Both the position numbers and the translations under genes were made by a program. The notes beneath the pieces are model-generated. The model did not search any database. It was not told the DNA's origin and saw only the letters and a list, made by a program, of their open reading frames with translations. Positions 50,792-59,855 of a stretch of DNA of 64,000 nucleotides are shown here, piece after piece (the stretch's first letter is position 1; each line of letters starts with the position of its first letter). Source of the DNA: DATDEW01 sp046590205 (lineage in GTDB: Bacteria > Bacteroidota > Ignavibacteria > Palsa-1295). Where the stretch lies: the NCBI GenBank assembly GCA_046590205.1, contig JBKJTT010000007.1:1-64000 (forward strand), read 5' to 3'.

Positions 50792-51032
50792 CGTAGGGGC
50801 ATACCTTTCTTCCTTCTGCCCTGAAAGGGCACAGGTCAATAGCCAGTGGTGAAACCACTGGTTGGCAATTAAAGAGTAGATTCAGCCCTGAAAGGGCGAC
50901 GGTAGCTACCTTCGCCCTTTCAGGGCTTTGCGTTGTCGGGTTGTTTTGTATCCAGGGGCTGTCGCCCCTGGCTATTGACCGTCGTCCCTATCGGGACTAA
51001 AGGGGAGGGCATGCCAGCGGCATGCCCCTACG
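50792..51032. repeat. 241-bp nested palindromic element
   Basis: The element is bounded by CGTAGGGGCATACC (50792-50805) and GGCATGCCCCTACG (51019-51032), inverted with one mismatch. Inside lie GGTCAATAGCCAG (50834-50846) and its exact reverse complement (50968-50980). At the core is a 16-bp perfect pair, AGCCCTGAAAGGGCGA / TCGCCCTTTCAGGGCT (50884-50899, 50912-50927), around GGTAGCTACC. Further small hairpins stud the arms (CCAGTGGT/ACCACTGG, CCAGGGGC/GCCCCTGG, GTCCC/GGGAC, GGGCATGCC/GGCATGCCC). The whole can fold as one cruciform. No gene is seen in 50751-51517 apart from repeats and promoters. Confidence 0.9.
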
Positions 51033-51142
51033 ATAGGTGCCTACCCAAAATGGCGGAATTGTGCAGGAAACGGGGATAATTGAATTGCCCGAAGATTATC
51101 TTGTTGATTTTCAATGGGTTGCAGCGTATTTTTGATGGGCAT

Positions 51143-51174
51143 CTTGCAAAATGAGGTTTCATGTGGTATTTTTG
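51143..51174 (+). promoter_or_regulatory. Promoter-like element upstream of lpxC, distal
   Basis: CTTG (51143-51146), a 20-base spacer and TATTTTTG (51167-51174) approximate TTTG-N20-TANNTTTG. The 16-mer ATGTGGTATTTTTGTA around the -7 is repeated exactly at 51496-51511, directly before lpxC. Confidence 0.45.
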
Positions 51175-51204
51175 TAGCCCGAAGTTTGGACATTTCTCTA
51201 TTTC

Positions 51205-51269
51205 CGAGGGATTTTAGATTGCTTTCCTCGATTCCTCGGAACCAGGCGAAAGCCACTCCTTGCAATGAC
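51205..51269. repeat. Palindromic intergenic repeat, half copy 3
   Basis: Only the right arm of the repeat found at 6477-6583 and 47349-47447 is kept: ATTTTAGATTGC near 51211, then a degenerate AGCCACTCCTTGCAATGAC to 51269. The left arm is missing or unrecognisable. Confidence 0.75.
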
Positions 51270-51501
51270 ACTCCTAAACCATACGTCCATACAACTACAC
51301 CTCCATACGACAATATTTCAAATGTGTAAATTTACAGCACCTCACGAAACCCGACCCACGATTCACGAACCCCGATACCCCGAGTGGTGCACAATTATCC
51401 CCCAATAAAATCAATAGGTTACAGACCACAAATGAGTATATTCGCCGAGAGATTGACAGCACTATGATAACGTAAATAACGTTTTAGAGCCGCTTATGTG
51501 G

Positions 51502-51509
51502 TATTTTTG
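51502..51509 (+). promoter_or_regulatory. -7 element immediately before lpxC
   Basis: TATTTTTG (TANNTTTG) ends only 8 bases before ATG 51518. A transcript from it would have almost no leader, so translation from it would be near-leaderless. No good -33 element is present. It is part of a 16-bp exact repeat of 51161-51176. Confidence 0.4.
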
Positions 51510-51517
51510 TACTTACT

Positions 51518-52930
51518 ATGCGCACCAATCAACGCACCGTTAAATACGTCTCGAAGCTCGAGGGAATCGGGCTGCATACCGGCAACGCCAGCACGCTGGA
51601 ATTCCACCCCGCGCCGGAGAACTACGGCATCCGCTTCGTTCGGCGCGATCTGCCGGGCATGCCGGAGATACCTGCCATTGCCGACTATGTCAGCGATACC
51701 TCACGCGGCACAACACTGACTCATAACGATGTCAGTGTTCATACCGTCGAGCATGTACTGGCAGCGATAGTAGGGCTTGAGATAGATAACATCCGTATTG
51801 AGCTATCAGCCAACGAGCCGCCTATCGGTGATGGCAGCGCAATGCCGTACGTCGAGACACTTTTGCAAGGAGGGTTCGAGGAGCAGGCAGCGCCGCGTCA
51901 GTACCTCGTTATTGATTCGAGCGTCAGCTACTCGAACGAAGCAAAGGGTGTCGAGATGGTAGCCCTCCCCTTATCGGGCGATTACCGCATGACGGTAATG
52001 ATTGATTATAACAATCCTGCCTTGGGCAGCCAGCATACTGGTCTCTTTTCGTTAGAAAAAGAATTCATTAAGGACTTTGCGCCGTGCCGCACATTCTGCT
52101 TTTTGCATGAAGTCGAGACACTACGCGAGCAAGGTCTTATCAAAGGCGGCAACCTTGATAATGCTATCGTCATCGTTGACGGCAATCCGTCAGAAGATGA
52201 AGCCAATGCGATGATGAAACGCCTCGGCTTGAAGGACTCTGTCATGCTTGGCTCGCATGGTACGCTCAATAACAAACCGCTCCGCTTCAAGAACGAACCG
52301 GCGCGTCATAAACTTTTAGATCTTCTCGGTGACCTTGCCCTCGTCGGATCCCCAATGCAGGCACAGATACTTGCCGCACGGCCGGGACATGCGTCGAATG
52401 TCGAGTTCGCGAAGAAACTTCGTCTTGAGATGAAGAAGAAATCAAATCTTCGCAAGTTCTCGACCTCGGCGAACATCATATTTGATATACATGATATCGA
52501 ACGTATCCTGCCGCACCGTTACCCACTTCTTCTTGTCGATAGAATTATCGAGCTTGACTTGGAGCCGGGCAAAGAACGCATCGTCGGCTTAAAGAACGTT
52601 ACCTACAATGAGCCGCACTTCGCAGGGCATTTTCCGGGACGACCTGTCATGCCCGGTGTGCTTATCATCGAAGCAATGGCACAGACCGGCGGAATGCTGA
52701 TGCTCAACACAATGGATGAGCCGCAAAAGAAGCTTGCATTCTTTATGGCAATCGATAAAGCGAAATTCCGCAAGCCGGTTATCCCAGGCGATCAGCTTAT
52801 CTTTGAAGTAAAACTTATTCGCAACCGAGGTAAGTCTTTCCAGCTTGCAGGTCAGGCATTTGTTGACGGGCAGCTGGTCGCCGAAGCAGAACTTATGGCA
52901 GCTATCGTTGACAAGGAGATAGGTTCGTAA
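51518..52930 (+). CDS. lpxC-fabZ: Bifunctional LpxC deacetylase / FabZ dehydratase
   Basis: A 470-residue fusion. Residues 1-305 are LpxC, the zinc deacetylase of UDP-3-O-acyl-GlcN and the committed step of lipid A: GIGLHTGN, H79 in HTVEHVLAAI, H264/D268 in RHKLLDLLGDLAL and H291. Residues 325-470 are FabZ, (3R)-hydroxyacyl-ACP dehydratase: ILPHRYPLLLVDRI, H371 (AGHFPGRPVMPG) and E385 (IIEAMAQTGG). This fusion is characteristic of Bacteroidota/Chlorobi. It overlaps lpxA by one base, so the lipid A and fatty-acid supply steps are co-expressed. Confidence 0.96.
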   Translation: MRTNQRTVKYVSKLEGIGLHTGNASTLEFHPAPENYGIRFVRRDLPGMPEIPAIADYVSDTSRGTTLTHNDVSVHTVEHVLAAIVGLEIDNIRIELSANEPPIGDGSAMPYVETLLQGGFEEQAAPRQYLVIDSSVSYSNEAKGVEMVALPLSGDYRMTVMIDYNNPALGSQHTGLFSLEKEFIKDFAPCRTFCFLHEVETLREQGLIKGGNLDNAIVIVDGNPSEDEANAMMKRLGLKDSVMLGSHGTLNNKPLRFKNEPARHKLLDLLGDLALVGSPMQAQILAARPGHASNVEFAKKLRLEMKKKSNLRKFSTSANIIFDIHDIERILPHRYPLLLVDRIIELDLEPGKERIVGLKNVTYNEPHFAGHFPGRPVMPGVLIIEAMAQTGGMLMLNTMDEPQKKLAFFMAIDKAKFRKPVIPGDQLIFEVKLIRNRGKSFQLAGQAFVDGQLVAEAELMAAIVDKEIGS

Positions 52931-53742
52931 TGGCAGTGGCCATTCATCCAACGGCCATCGTTGACCCGAAGGCAGAACTTGCCGACGGAGTCGAGATAGG
53001 ACCCTTTGCCATCATCGAAGCGAACACCGTCATAGGCGAAGGCACGAAGGTCATGCAGAACGTCTTCATCGCAAGCGGAGCCCGTCTCGGGAAGAATTGC
53101 GTCATTCATCCATCGGCTGTTATCGCGAACGTCCCGCAAGACCTCAAGTTCAAAGGAACAGAGAAGACCTACGTTGAGGTAGGCGACAACACCACCATCA
53201 GAGAGTTTGCAACGCTCCACAGAGCTACTATCCACGAAGCGAAGGGAAATTCAGGGACGAAGGACGGCGTAACCCGTGTAGGCAGTAACTGCCTCATCAT
53301 GGCTTATGCCCACGTCGCACATGATTGTCTTGTGGGTGATAATGTTATTATTGCTAATGCAGTTCAGATGGGTGGACATACCACCATCGGGTACCATGCA
53401 ACGGTTGGTGGCATCACAGGCATCCATCAGTTCTCACAGATCGGCGCACATGCCATGGTCGGTGCGGGACAGCTTATCGTAAAAGATATCCCTCCCTATG
53501 CTCTTATCGGCGGCTCGCCGGCAACGTTCTCGGGTATCAATCGCATTGGTCTTATGCGACGAGGTTTTTCAGATGATGCAATCAAGAAGATACGCACTGC
53601 CTATAAACTTCTCTATAATTCAGGTCACAACTTTACTGATGCCATCCGTGAGATAGAATCGTCTTCGGAGCTTTCGATTCCTGAATGCAAACTCATTACC
53701 GAGTTCTTCCGCAAGTCTGATAGAGGCGTTATCGGACGCTGA
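52930..53742 (+). CDS. lpxA: UDP-N-acetylglucosamine acyltransferase
   Basis: A 270-residue left-handed beta-helix acyltransferase, the first step of lipid A synthesis. Hexapeptide repeats run through about 1-190 (IHPTAIVDPKAELADGVEIG, IGEGTKVMQNVFIAS, ATVGGITGIHQFSQIG). The conserved catalytic His lies in MAYAHVAHDCLVGDN, and GGSPATFSGINRIGLMRRGF leads into the helical C-terminal domain. It overlaps the lpxC-fabZ stop and is followed by a terminator. Confidence 0.95.
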   Translation: MAVAIHPTAIVDPKAELADGVEIGPFAIIEANTVIGEGTKVMQNVFIASGARLGKNCVIHPSAVIANVPQDLKFKGTEKTYVEVGDNTTIREFATLHRATIHEAKGNSGTKDGVTRVGSNCLIMAYAHVAHDCLVGDNVIIANAVQMGGHTTIGYHATVGGITGIHQFSQIGAHAMVGAGQLIVKDIPPYALIGGSPATFSGINRIGLMRRGFSDDAIKKIRTAYKLLYNSGHNFTDAIREIESSSELSIPECKLITEFFRKSDRGVIGR

Positions 53743-53830
53743 TATTTTTCTCTTCCATTATTTCTTGTCATTAAACTGTATCTCACTACGAGAGATCAGA
53801 TACTTCACTTCGTTCAGTATTATAAAATGG

Positions 53831-53858
53831 AAAGCCCCCGCATTGCTGCGAGGGCTTT
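53831..53858. terminator. Bidirectional terminator between lpxA and the large T9SS gene
   Basis: AAAGCCCCCGCA (53831-53842) pairs with TGCGAGGGCTTT (53847-53858) in 12 positions with one C-A mismatch, with a TTGC loop and T-rich flanks. It lies between convergent genes. Confidence 0.88.
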
Positions 53859-53882
53859 TCGGAAAGAACGTTCGATTACGAA

Positions 53883-56800
53883 TTACTTCGTGATCGTCAG
53901 CTTACGGGTCTCTGAATAAGAACCGCTTGTAAGCTTATAGAGATAGGTACCTGAAGCAAGCTCCATGCCCTTATCGTCTTTACCGTTATAGAGCACTCTA
54001 TGTGTTCCAACGTTCTGGTAGCTATTAACTAGCGTACGAACGACCTGACCAATAGAGTTATAGATAATGAGCTTCGTCTCACTGCCAATAGGCAAGTTAT
54101 AGAATATCTCTGTACCTATACCTGCAGAAGGTTCAAACGGATTCGGGAAGTTCTGCTCAAGAGCATAGCCATTCGGTGAACCGATGCCAACTTCAACCGC
54201 ATTCGATACCTTCTCTGCACCATCAAGATCTGTCTGGATAAGACGATACTCGTAGGTAGCAGGTGTAACGTTACGATCAACAAATGAATATCCTGTTGTC
54301 GTTGACGTAGTACCCTTGCCTTGAACAAATCCGACCTTCTGGAAGAAGTCATCTTTGTTCTCAACATTACGGCGTTCAATATAGAAGCCTTGATTGTTCT
54401 TCTCTTCAGCTGTTGCCCATGTGAGGAGAGCTTTACCGTTATCTTCTTTACCATTGAGGTAGAGAAGTTCAACAGGAAGTATCTCGCTCTTAGATACGAT
54501 AGCACGCATCATCGGCATTGGTCCGCCACCGCCCATATAGACATACTTGAGGGTGAACGTAATGAAATCCCAGAAGGTACAAGGATTACATAATCCGATA
54601 CCCCATGCAAGTCTCCAAGATCCAGGGACATTATGTGGCCAGAATCCAACAGACGGAGCCATGAGACCCCATGTACCACTACCAGAGGTTAACTCAAGTG
54701 CGAATGCACATGAAATATCACCGGTACTGTTATACTGCCCCAACAGCGTACCAAACGGACTGTTATAGACCGGCGGGATTGAAGGGCTTATTGGATCAGA
54801 TATTGTGATACGTCCGCCACCACGAGAGATATCAGCGCCTACGATATAGTTATCAAGCGAAAGCTGACTTGCTGATACCCAGTAGTAACCTTGAGTCGGA
54901 GAATTTTTCCCACCAGGTACTACAACTGGTTTATCGAAGTAGTATGGCCAGAACTGATTGAAGAGCTGACCGCGACGTACGTCCTCGAGATAACCACCAC
55001 CAACGGTATCCCCACCCGGGGCACAACCCGGACCACCCTTTAGGAGAGTAAGACGGATAGCATCAGGAGATTGATTAGCATTAGCAAAAAAGATGCGAGC
55101 TCCATAAATCGTATCTTTTGCTTGCAAACGGAACTTCATTGCAAAGCTACCGGCGTTATTGTTAAATCCGATACCAGTACCTTGAATATTCGTCAAAGCA
55201 GGCCAATCGTTGGTATTATCATCATACGCGAATTCCTGCGGTTCAGGTGAACTCGGAGGATTGATATCCAAGAAGAAACGGGTATATGTTCCATTATCAT
55301 CAGTGTATGAATCATAACCATTTTGTGCCAACCAAGAATGAACAACAAACTCACCTGCTTCACCAGCAAGTTGAGCGTTCCAGTTAGGCATAAAGATGGT
55401 CGTATCAGTACCACCACGAAGTGATGTCACTGTCTGAATAGCCCAATAGACTGTATTCCCCGACGGTGAAATAATTTGCGTACGAACTGGGAAAGATACA
55501 GCTACATCTGTTGAGTTATTCGCAAGATGTACAGCAACTGGTAATGATACCGCCTGTGAAGCAGGTATCTTTGTGTACGGTAATACTACGCGTACCCACA
55601 TAACTTCGATTTCGGGTTTACGTGGTACTTGCAACGATATATTATCGACAAACCACTCATCACCTTCATCATCCGGAGGATATGCACCATCATCTTTTGC
55701 TTTTAGGCGAAGACGGAAGCGGAAATCTTTAGTAAAGAAGTTACGCGATGGTAAGAATGATTCAAGATTCGTAGATACTTTCTTGAATTCAAAATCATTT
55801 CCACCGTCAATTGCTTTTACATATCTCCAACCTCCAGCAGATGGGTTACATGCCGGCTCGTTAGGATTCTTATATTCAATAACAAGCGAGTCACCGACGC
55901 GAGCAACAACACCAGAAGAGAAAATAACAGTATTTTCAGGTCCGATGAGCGTCTGTACGTCCCACTGCAACGGAAATACAACATTTCCAGTACGCATATA
56001 TGAGAATGCCAAACGTGCCTTCGTCTGTCCTAAGAGACTGAACGGGAAAGAAAGCAATGTATCGCCTACATCTACACCAGCATAGGAATTGCCTTCGGCA
56101 TCAGCTCTATCAAGCTTGATGACCGGAGAGCGCATTCCGTTGGGTCCAAATCCAACCCCATCGAAATCTCTTGGTGGCGGTGGGTCAAAAGTTACGCCTT
56201 CGCCGTCAACTACTTGAGCACCGATAGCAATCCACTTACGCTGATCAGGTATCTCGCCTAATGATGTTGTGTTGTAATCGTTTGAGGGGTCATTAAACGG
56301 AAGTGGTGTTGTACGGATACCATAGATACGTAAGCAAACGGTATCATCAAACGGCCACTGGTCACCAAGCCACACATCATTTGCATCATAGCTTGTAGCA
56401 ACAGCACATGCTCTGAATGTACCGAGTTGTGTAAGGATATTCGGGTTGGTAACATACTTTGCGAACGTAGTGTCGGAGCGATTTGCGCCGGCAAGAACGC
56501 CGGCAAGTGTAACAACACGGCCATAGACAGCAACGCCTGTTACGACATTACGAATCTGGAATTTTGCCTTAAATGTACGTGTAACAATATCGACGTTACG
56601 ATAAGTAGCTTTTGGCTGTATTGCCTGGCCAAGACAGATTTCGTAGTTACGAGTCGGGAAGTCAACACTAATAGCGCGTACGATATTTTTCCATCTCTTG
56701 TACTTTACAGCCCATTGACCGGCTTGACGAAAGTTCTTGTTACAAGAACGGCAATTTGCGTTCACTGCGTCCCAACGGTTCCTAAAAAGAACAGATGTTG

Positions 56801-57668
56801 CCTCAGTACCTGTGTGGTTTACGAGCCCAAGTGAAGAATTGCTTTGGAAAACGCGATATGCTTGGATTGGTGGGAAGCTTAATATCGTTCCAGAGAACGG
56901 TCCGTAGTTTACCTGAATGCTCGAATCAGAGCGCGTAAATACGATTTGCATTCTGGAAATAAATATCTTATCATGCCCAGTAGCTGTTGGGAAAGTAAAG
57001 TTGTTTACTGCCTTGTTATTCGGATTCATACGCATGTTATAAAAACTCACGAAGAATGAATCTTGACCGGGGCTTGTGCGGAAATATACTTTTGTAGAAT
57101 CCTGATTACCTCGGAGCATATCAAGATCAGCGAACATCGCTGAAATAATAGCTTTTGGTGCATTTGCCGGTGCTTTAAAGTCATCACGTATATTGTCGCA
57201 ATACATCGGCAGGTTGTTATAGGTTGCAGAGACTGCATTCGCTTCCGCTGCTGGTCTGAATCCTATGTACCCATTTGATGAAATGTACAACTGGATATAG
57301 TCTTGCCCATAGAAATTGAACGGGAAGCCTATAGGGATAGGACCTGCCATAGCATTGTCAGTCGTATCCATAAGACTCAAGTTGCCCGTGAGCTGACTTG
57401 GACGAATAAAGCATCTATCAATAGGATAGAACTGCTGTGGTCCGCTGCCTACACGTTGCCATGTGAATGACTGGTACGACGTATCAACGAAGAAATAGTT
57501 CGGGCGCCAAGGTGTCGGAGCATCGTCGTCAGAGTCAACAGCATAGTAACCTGTTGACAAGACGTTGGGCTCGGCACGGCGTGAACCCTGCGCATTCGAG
57601 TCCGATGATGCGAACATCACCAAACTGAACACGAAGAGTATCGCGAGTGAAAAGAGACGATTTTTCAT
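53883..57668 (-). CDS. Large T9SS-secreted multidomain surface protein
   Basis: About 1,261 residues, from ATG 57668 (MKNRLFSLAILFVFSLVMFASS..., cleavage near SNAQ); a start nine codons upstream is less likely. The N-terminal part has a nidogen/galactose-binding style segment (GPIPIGFPFNFYGQDYIQLYISSNGYIGF and a QIVFTRSDSSIQVNYG segment). The middle part contains several beta-sandwich modules and CARDB-like text (AVSLPVAVHLANNSTDV). A fibronectin-like module is followed by the C-terminal sorting domain (LEQNFPNPFEPSAGIG, IYNSIGQVVRTLV, GTYLYKLTSG). It is probably a surface-exposed or secreted adhesin/matrix protein; the ligand is unknown. A Bacteroidota-type promoter lies at 57789-57820. Confidence 0.88.
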   Translation of the reverse strand: MKNRLFSLAILFVFSLVMFASSDSNAQGSRRAEPNVLSTGYYAVDSDDDAPTPWRPNYFFVDTSYQSFTWQRVGSGPQQFYPIDRCFIRPSQLTGNLSLMDTTDNAMAGPIPIGFPFNFYGQDYIQLYISSNGYIGFRPAAEANAVSATYNNLPMYCDNIRDDFKAPANAPKAIISAMFADLDMLRGNQDSTKVYFRTSPGQDSFFVSFYNMRMNPNNKAVNNFTFPTATGHDKIFISRMQIVFTRSDSSIQVNYGPFSGTILSFPPIQAYRVFQSNSSLGLVNHTGTEATSVLFRNRWDAVNANCRSCNKNFRQAGQWAVKYKRWKNIVRAISVDFPTRNYEICLGQAIQPKATYRNVDIVTRTFKAKFQIRNVVTGVAVYGRVVTLAGVLAGANRSDTTFAKYVTNPNILTQLGTFRACAVATSYDANDVWLGDQWPFDDTVCLRIYGIRTTPLPFNDPSNDYNTTSLGEIPDQRKWIAIGAQVVDGEGVTFDPPPPRDFDGVGFGPNGMRSPVIKLDRADAEGNSYAGVDVGDTLLSFPFSLLGQTKARLAFSYMRTGNVVFPLQWDVQTLIGPENTVIFSSGVVARVGDSLVIEYKNPNEPACNPSAGGWRYVKAIDGGNDFEFKKVSTNLESFLPSRNFFTKDFRFRLRLKAKDDGAYPPDDEGDEWFVDNISLQVPRKPEIEVMWVRVVLPYTKIPASQAVSLPVAVHLANNSTDVAVSFPVRTQIISPSGNTVYWAIQTVTSLRGGTDTTIFMPNWNAQLAGEAGEFVVHSWLAQNGYDSYTDDNGTYTRFFLDINPPSSPEPQEFAYDDNTNDWPALTNIQGTGIGFNNNAGSFAMKFRLQAKDTIYGARIFFANANQSPDAIRLTLLKGGPGCAPGGDTVGGGYLEDVRRGQLFNQFWPYYFDKPVVVPGGKNSPTQGYYWVSASQLSLDNYIVGADISRGGGRITISDPISPSIPPVYNSPFGTLLGQYNSTGDISCAFALELTSGSGTWGLMAPSVGFWPHNVPGSWRLAWGIGLCNPCTFWDFITFTLKYVYMGGGGPMPMMRAIVSKSEILPVELLYLNGKEDNGKALLTWATAEEKNNQGFYIERRNVENKDDFFQKVGFVQGKGTTSTTTGYSFVDRNVTPATYEYRLIQTDLDGAEKVSNAVEVGIGSPNGYALEQNFPNPFEPSAGIGTEIFYNLPIGSETKLIIYNSIGQVVRTLVNSYQNVGTHRVLYNGKDDKGMELASGTYLYKLTSGSYSETRKLTITK

Positions 57669-57788
57669 CGTGGTATTTCGGTTAAGTTGAAACAAGAAGT
57701 AATAAGTTAATTATGTTATAGTTAAACAACACTTTTTTTTAGCAGAACCGTGCACACAAAATATCCTGTGGTAATGATACTTCTTTCC

Positions 57789-57820
57789 CAAAGATATGCT
57801 CGATTTTGCTGTTTTACAGA
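57789..57820 (-). promoter_or_regulatory. Bacteroidota-type promoter of the large T9SS gene
   Basis: On the minus strand, TCTG (57817-57820; one mismatch to TTTG), a 20-base spacer and TATCTTTG (57789-57796) lie upstream of ATG 57668, giving a leader of about 110 nt. The same -7 octamer serves the secreted-protein gene at the left edge. Confidence 0.6.
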
Positions 57821-57883
57821 CTCATGGTTGCCGTCTGTGGGCTACGAAAATAAGAAGAAAATCCTATTCCCCCCTTTAAAAGT

Positions 57884-57903
57884 ACCTTTTCTTTCCAAAA
57901 GGT
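57884..57903 (-). terminator. Weak terminator-like hairpin after dprA
   Basis: ACCTTTT and AAAAGGT form a 7-bp stem around CTTTCC, 11 bp past the dprA stop; on the minus strand ACTTTT follows. It is a short, AT-rich stem, so confidence is low. Confidence 0.35.
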
Positions 57904-57913
57904 TACAAACTAT

Positions 57914-59044
57914 TTAAAAAATTGTTGTAAAATATTTGCCTCCCAACTGCCGTACCATATCCTTAAACTCCAGTTCAAGCAATTGAACTAAAAGGACTTG
58001 CACCTCTAAATCCGCTCTTTCTGCGATAATATCAATATGGATTGGCTCCCCAGCAGCATCTAAAATCCCCACTATTTTCCCTTCAGAGATGGATAGGTCC
58101 TTCCGGTCGGGTACCGATTTCTTCCGAGATGCTCGTTTATTTGTATCAGCATCTAACCATCCAAGATCGGTAAAAACATCTTCGCCGCTTCGAAAAAGTT
58201 TTGCCCGAGATTCTCTTATGAGCATGTTCGGACCTCGACTCGTCGCACGAGATATATCACCCGGCAATGCAAATATTTCCTTGTTCTGATCGAGAGCAAT
58301 TGAGGCAGTTATCATTGACCCGCCCTTCTCTTCACTTTCTATTATCACAACTGCTTGTGATAGCCCACTGACAATTCTATTTCGCCAAGGAAAATTTTTT
58401 GCATCGGGTGGTGCGCTAAATGGAAGTTCTGAAACGATAACTCCTCTACCCGAATCGACAAGTTTGTTCGCAAAGCTCTTGTTTGATGTAGGATATATAT
58501 GATTAATACCAGAGCCAAGTACTGCTATTGTTGTTCCACCTTCATCGAATACCGCATGATGAGCACACGTATCAACTCCGCTAGCAAGTCCACTCGTCAA
58601 CGTGACAGCATGTTTTGCACAATACTGACCGAACTCTTCGGTTGCGCGGCGACCATAATCGGTCATTTTTCTCGTCCCTACAACTGCGATGTTCTTCTCG
58701 GCATGAAGAAGTGATCGTTCACCTCTAATGAATAATAGTGCCGGCGGGGAGTAGATATTCTTTAGTTGGAGAGGGTAGTCCTCATCGTAATAGGTCATGA
58801 TCGAAGTATCAGAGTTTAACCCTTCAATGATCTCACGCGACTTTTCGAGGTTTGAGCTTCGTGAAGAGATAAACGATTCTGTCGTTATCTCACCAAACCC
58901 CTCGATCTTCTTCACTTGTTCCTTCGAAAGTAAAAATGCTTTTTTTGCGCCGCCGGAATACTCGTAGAGTTTCATCAACCCTTTGGCTCCGATACCTTCG
59001 GTTAAATACAGGGCATAGTATGCTATCAGTTCATCGCGCTCCAC
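57914..59044 (-). CDS. dprA: DNA-processing protein DprA (Smf)
   Basis: A 376-residue protein that loads RecA onto incoming single-stranded DNA during transformation. The N-terminal helical region (YYALYLTEGIGAKGLMKLYEYSGG) is followed by the extended Rossmann domain: VVGTRKMTDYGRRATE, SGLASGVDTCAHHAVFDEGGTTIAVLGSGINHIYP, FPWRNRIVSGLSQAVVIIES and LPGDISRATSRGPNMLIRESRAKL. A small C-terminal winged-helix-like part follows (about 300-376). Other competence genes are not in the window. It follows the enoyl-CoA hydratase by 9 bp on the same strand. Confidence 0.95.
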   Translation of the reverse strand: MERDELIAYYALYLTEGIGAKGLMKLYEYSGGAKKAFLLSKEQVKKIEGFGEITTESFISSRSSNLEKSREIIEGLNSDTSIMTYYDEDYPLQLKNIYSPPALLFIRGERSLLHAEKNIAVVGTRKMTDYGRRATEEFGQYCAKHAVTLTSGLASGVDTCAHHAVFDEGGTTIAVLGSGINHIYPTSNKSFANKLVDSGRGVIVSELPFSAPPDAKNFPWRNRIVSGLSQAVVIIESEEKGGSMITASIALDQNKEIFALPGDISRATSRGPNMLIRESRAKLFRSGEDVFTDLGWLDADTNKRASRKKSVPDRKDLSISEGKIVGILDAAGEPIHIDIIAERADLEVQVLLVQLLELEFKDMVRQLGGKYFTTIF

Positions 59045-59053
59045 GTCAGATGC

Positions 59054-59851
59054 TTATGCTCCTTTGAAGTTTGGTTTGCGTTTACCCAGGAAAGCCGATG
59101 TGCCTTCATGGAAATCTTCGGTCGTGGTGAGCATACCAAAGCGGTCAGCTTCACGTCCAAGCCCTTCCTCAATAGTCTCATCAATACCTTCTACTATACA
59201 CTCAAGTGCAGCACTAATGGCAAGCGGAGCTTTTGATGCGATTGCCGATGCCATTTCTTTTGCCGTTGGTAAAAGATCAGCGAGTGTAGTGATACGAGCA
59301 ATAAGTCCCTGCTCCAATGCCTCACGCGCATCCATCATTCTGCTTGTCAAGATTAGGTCAGTAGCAAGCGTCCTACCGAGAACACGGGTCAATCGTTGGG
59401 TACCTCCATATCCGGGAATGATACCAAGATTAACTTCCGGTTGACCAAACTTTGCATTCTCACTTGCAATACGAATATGACATGCAAGTGCAAGTTCACA
59501 TCCACCGCCAAGAGCAAAGCCATTGACCGCAGCAATAAATGGTTTCGGGGATGATTCGATAAGACTAAAGACCGCTTGTCCGTTCTGCGCGAATTCTCTG
59601 CCGATCTCATGGTCATTAAGTGCGGCAAGTTCGCCTATATCTGCACCGGCTACAAATGCTTTTTCGCCTGAACCGGTAATAATAACTACTCGTACATCAT
59701 CTCGTACACGAAGATCGGCAACAAGATGACGAAGGTCATCGAGAACCTGTGATGATAGTGCATTGAGTTTTTCAGGTCGATTGATCGTGATTATCGCTGC
59801 AAAGTTCTCTAAAACATACTGCAGTGTTTGATACTCATGAGAGATGGACAT
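59054..59851 (-). CDS. Enoyl-CoA hydratase/isomerase family protein
   Basis: A 265-residue crotonase-fold enzyme. The oxyanion-hole and catalytic regions are intact: AFVAGADIGEL, E119 in ALGGGCELALACHIRIASE and E139 in GQPEVNLGIIPGYGGTQRL. Both active-site Glu residues being present supports hydratase (2-enoyl-CoA to 3-hydroxyacyl-CoA) rather than isomerase activity. It lies between lpxD and dprA with short gaps on both sides, so it probably shares their transcript. The specific pathway is unknown. Confidence 0.92.
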   Translation of the reverse strand: MSISHEYQTLQYVLENFAAIITINRPEKLNALSSQVLDDLRHLVADLRVRDDVRVVIITGSGEKAFVAGADIGELAALNDHEIGREFAQNGQAVFSLIESSPKPFIAAVNGFALGGGCELALACHIRIASENAKFGQPEVNLGIIPGYGGTQRLTRVLGRTLATDLILTSRMMDAREALEQGLIARITTLADLLPTAKEMASAIASKAPLAISAALECIVEGIDETIEEGLGREADRFGMLTTTEDFHEGTSAFLGKRKPNFKGA

Positions 59852-59855
59852 ACAA

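Noticed and set aside
50792..51032. CRISPR array
   Set aside because: The repeated units are inverted and nested, not regularly spaced direct repeats; no cas genes are nearby.
51041..51313. 90-codon minus-strand frame next to the palindromic element
   Set aside because: It crosses the half copy of the dispersed repeat and two promoter-like sites; no conserved features.
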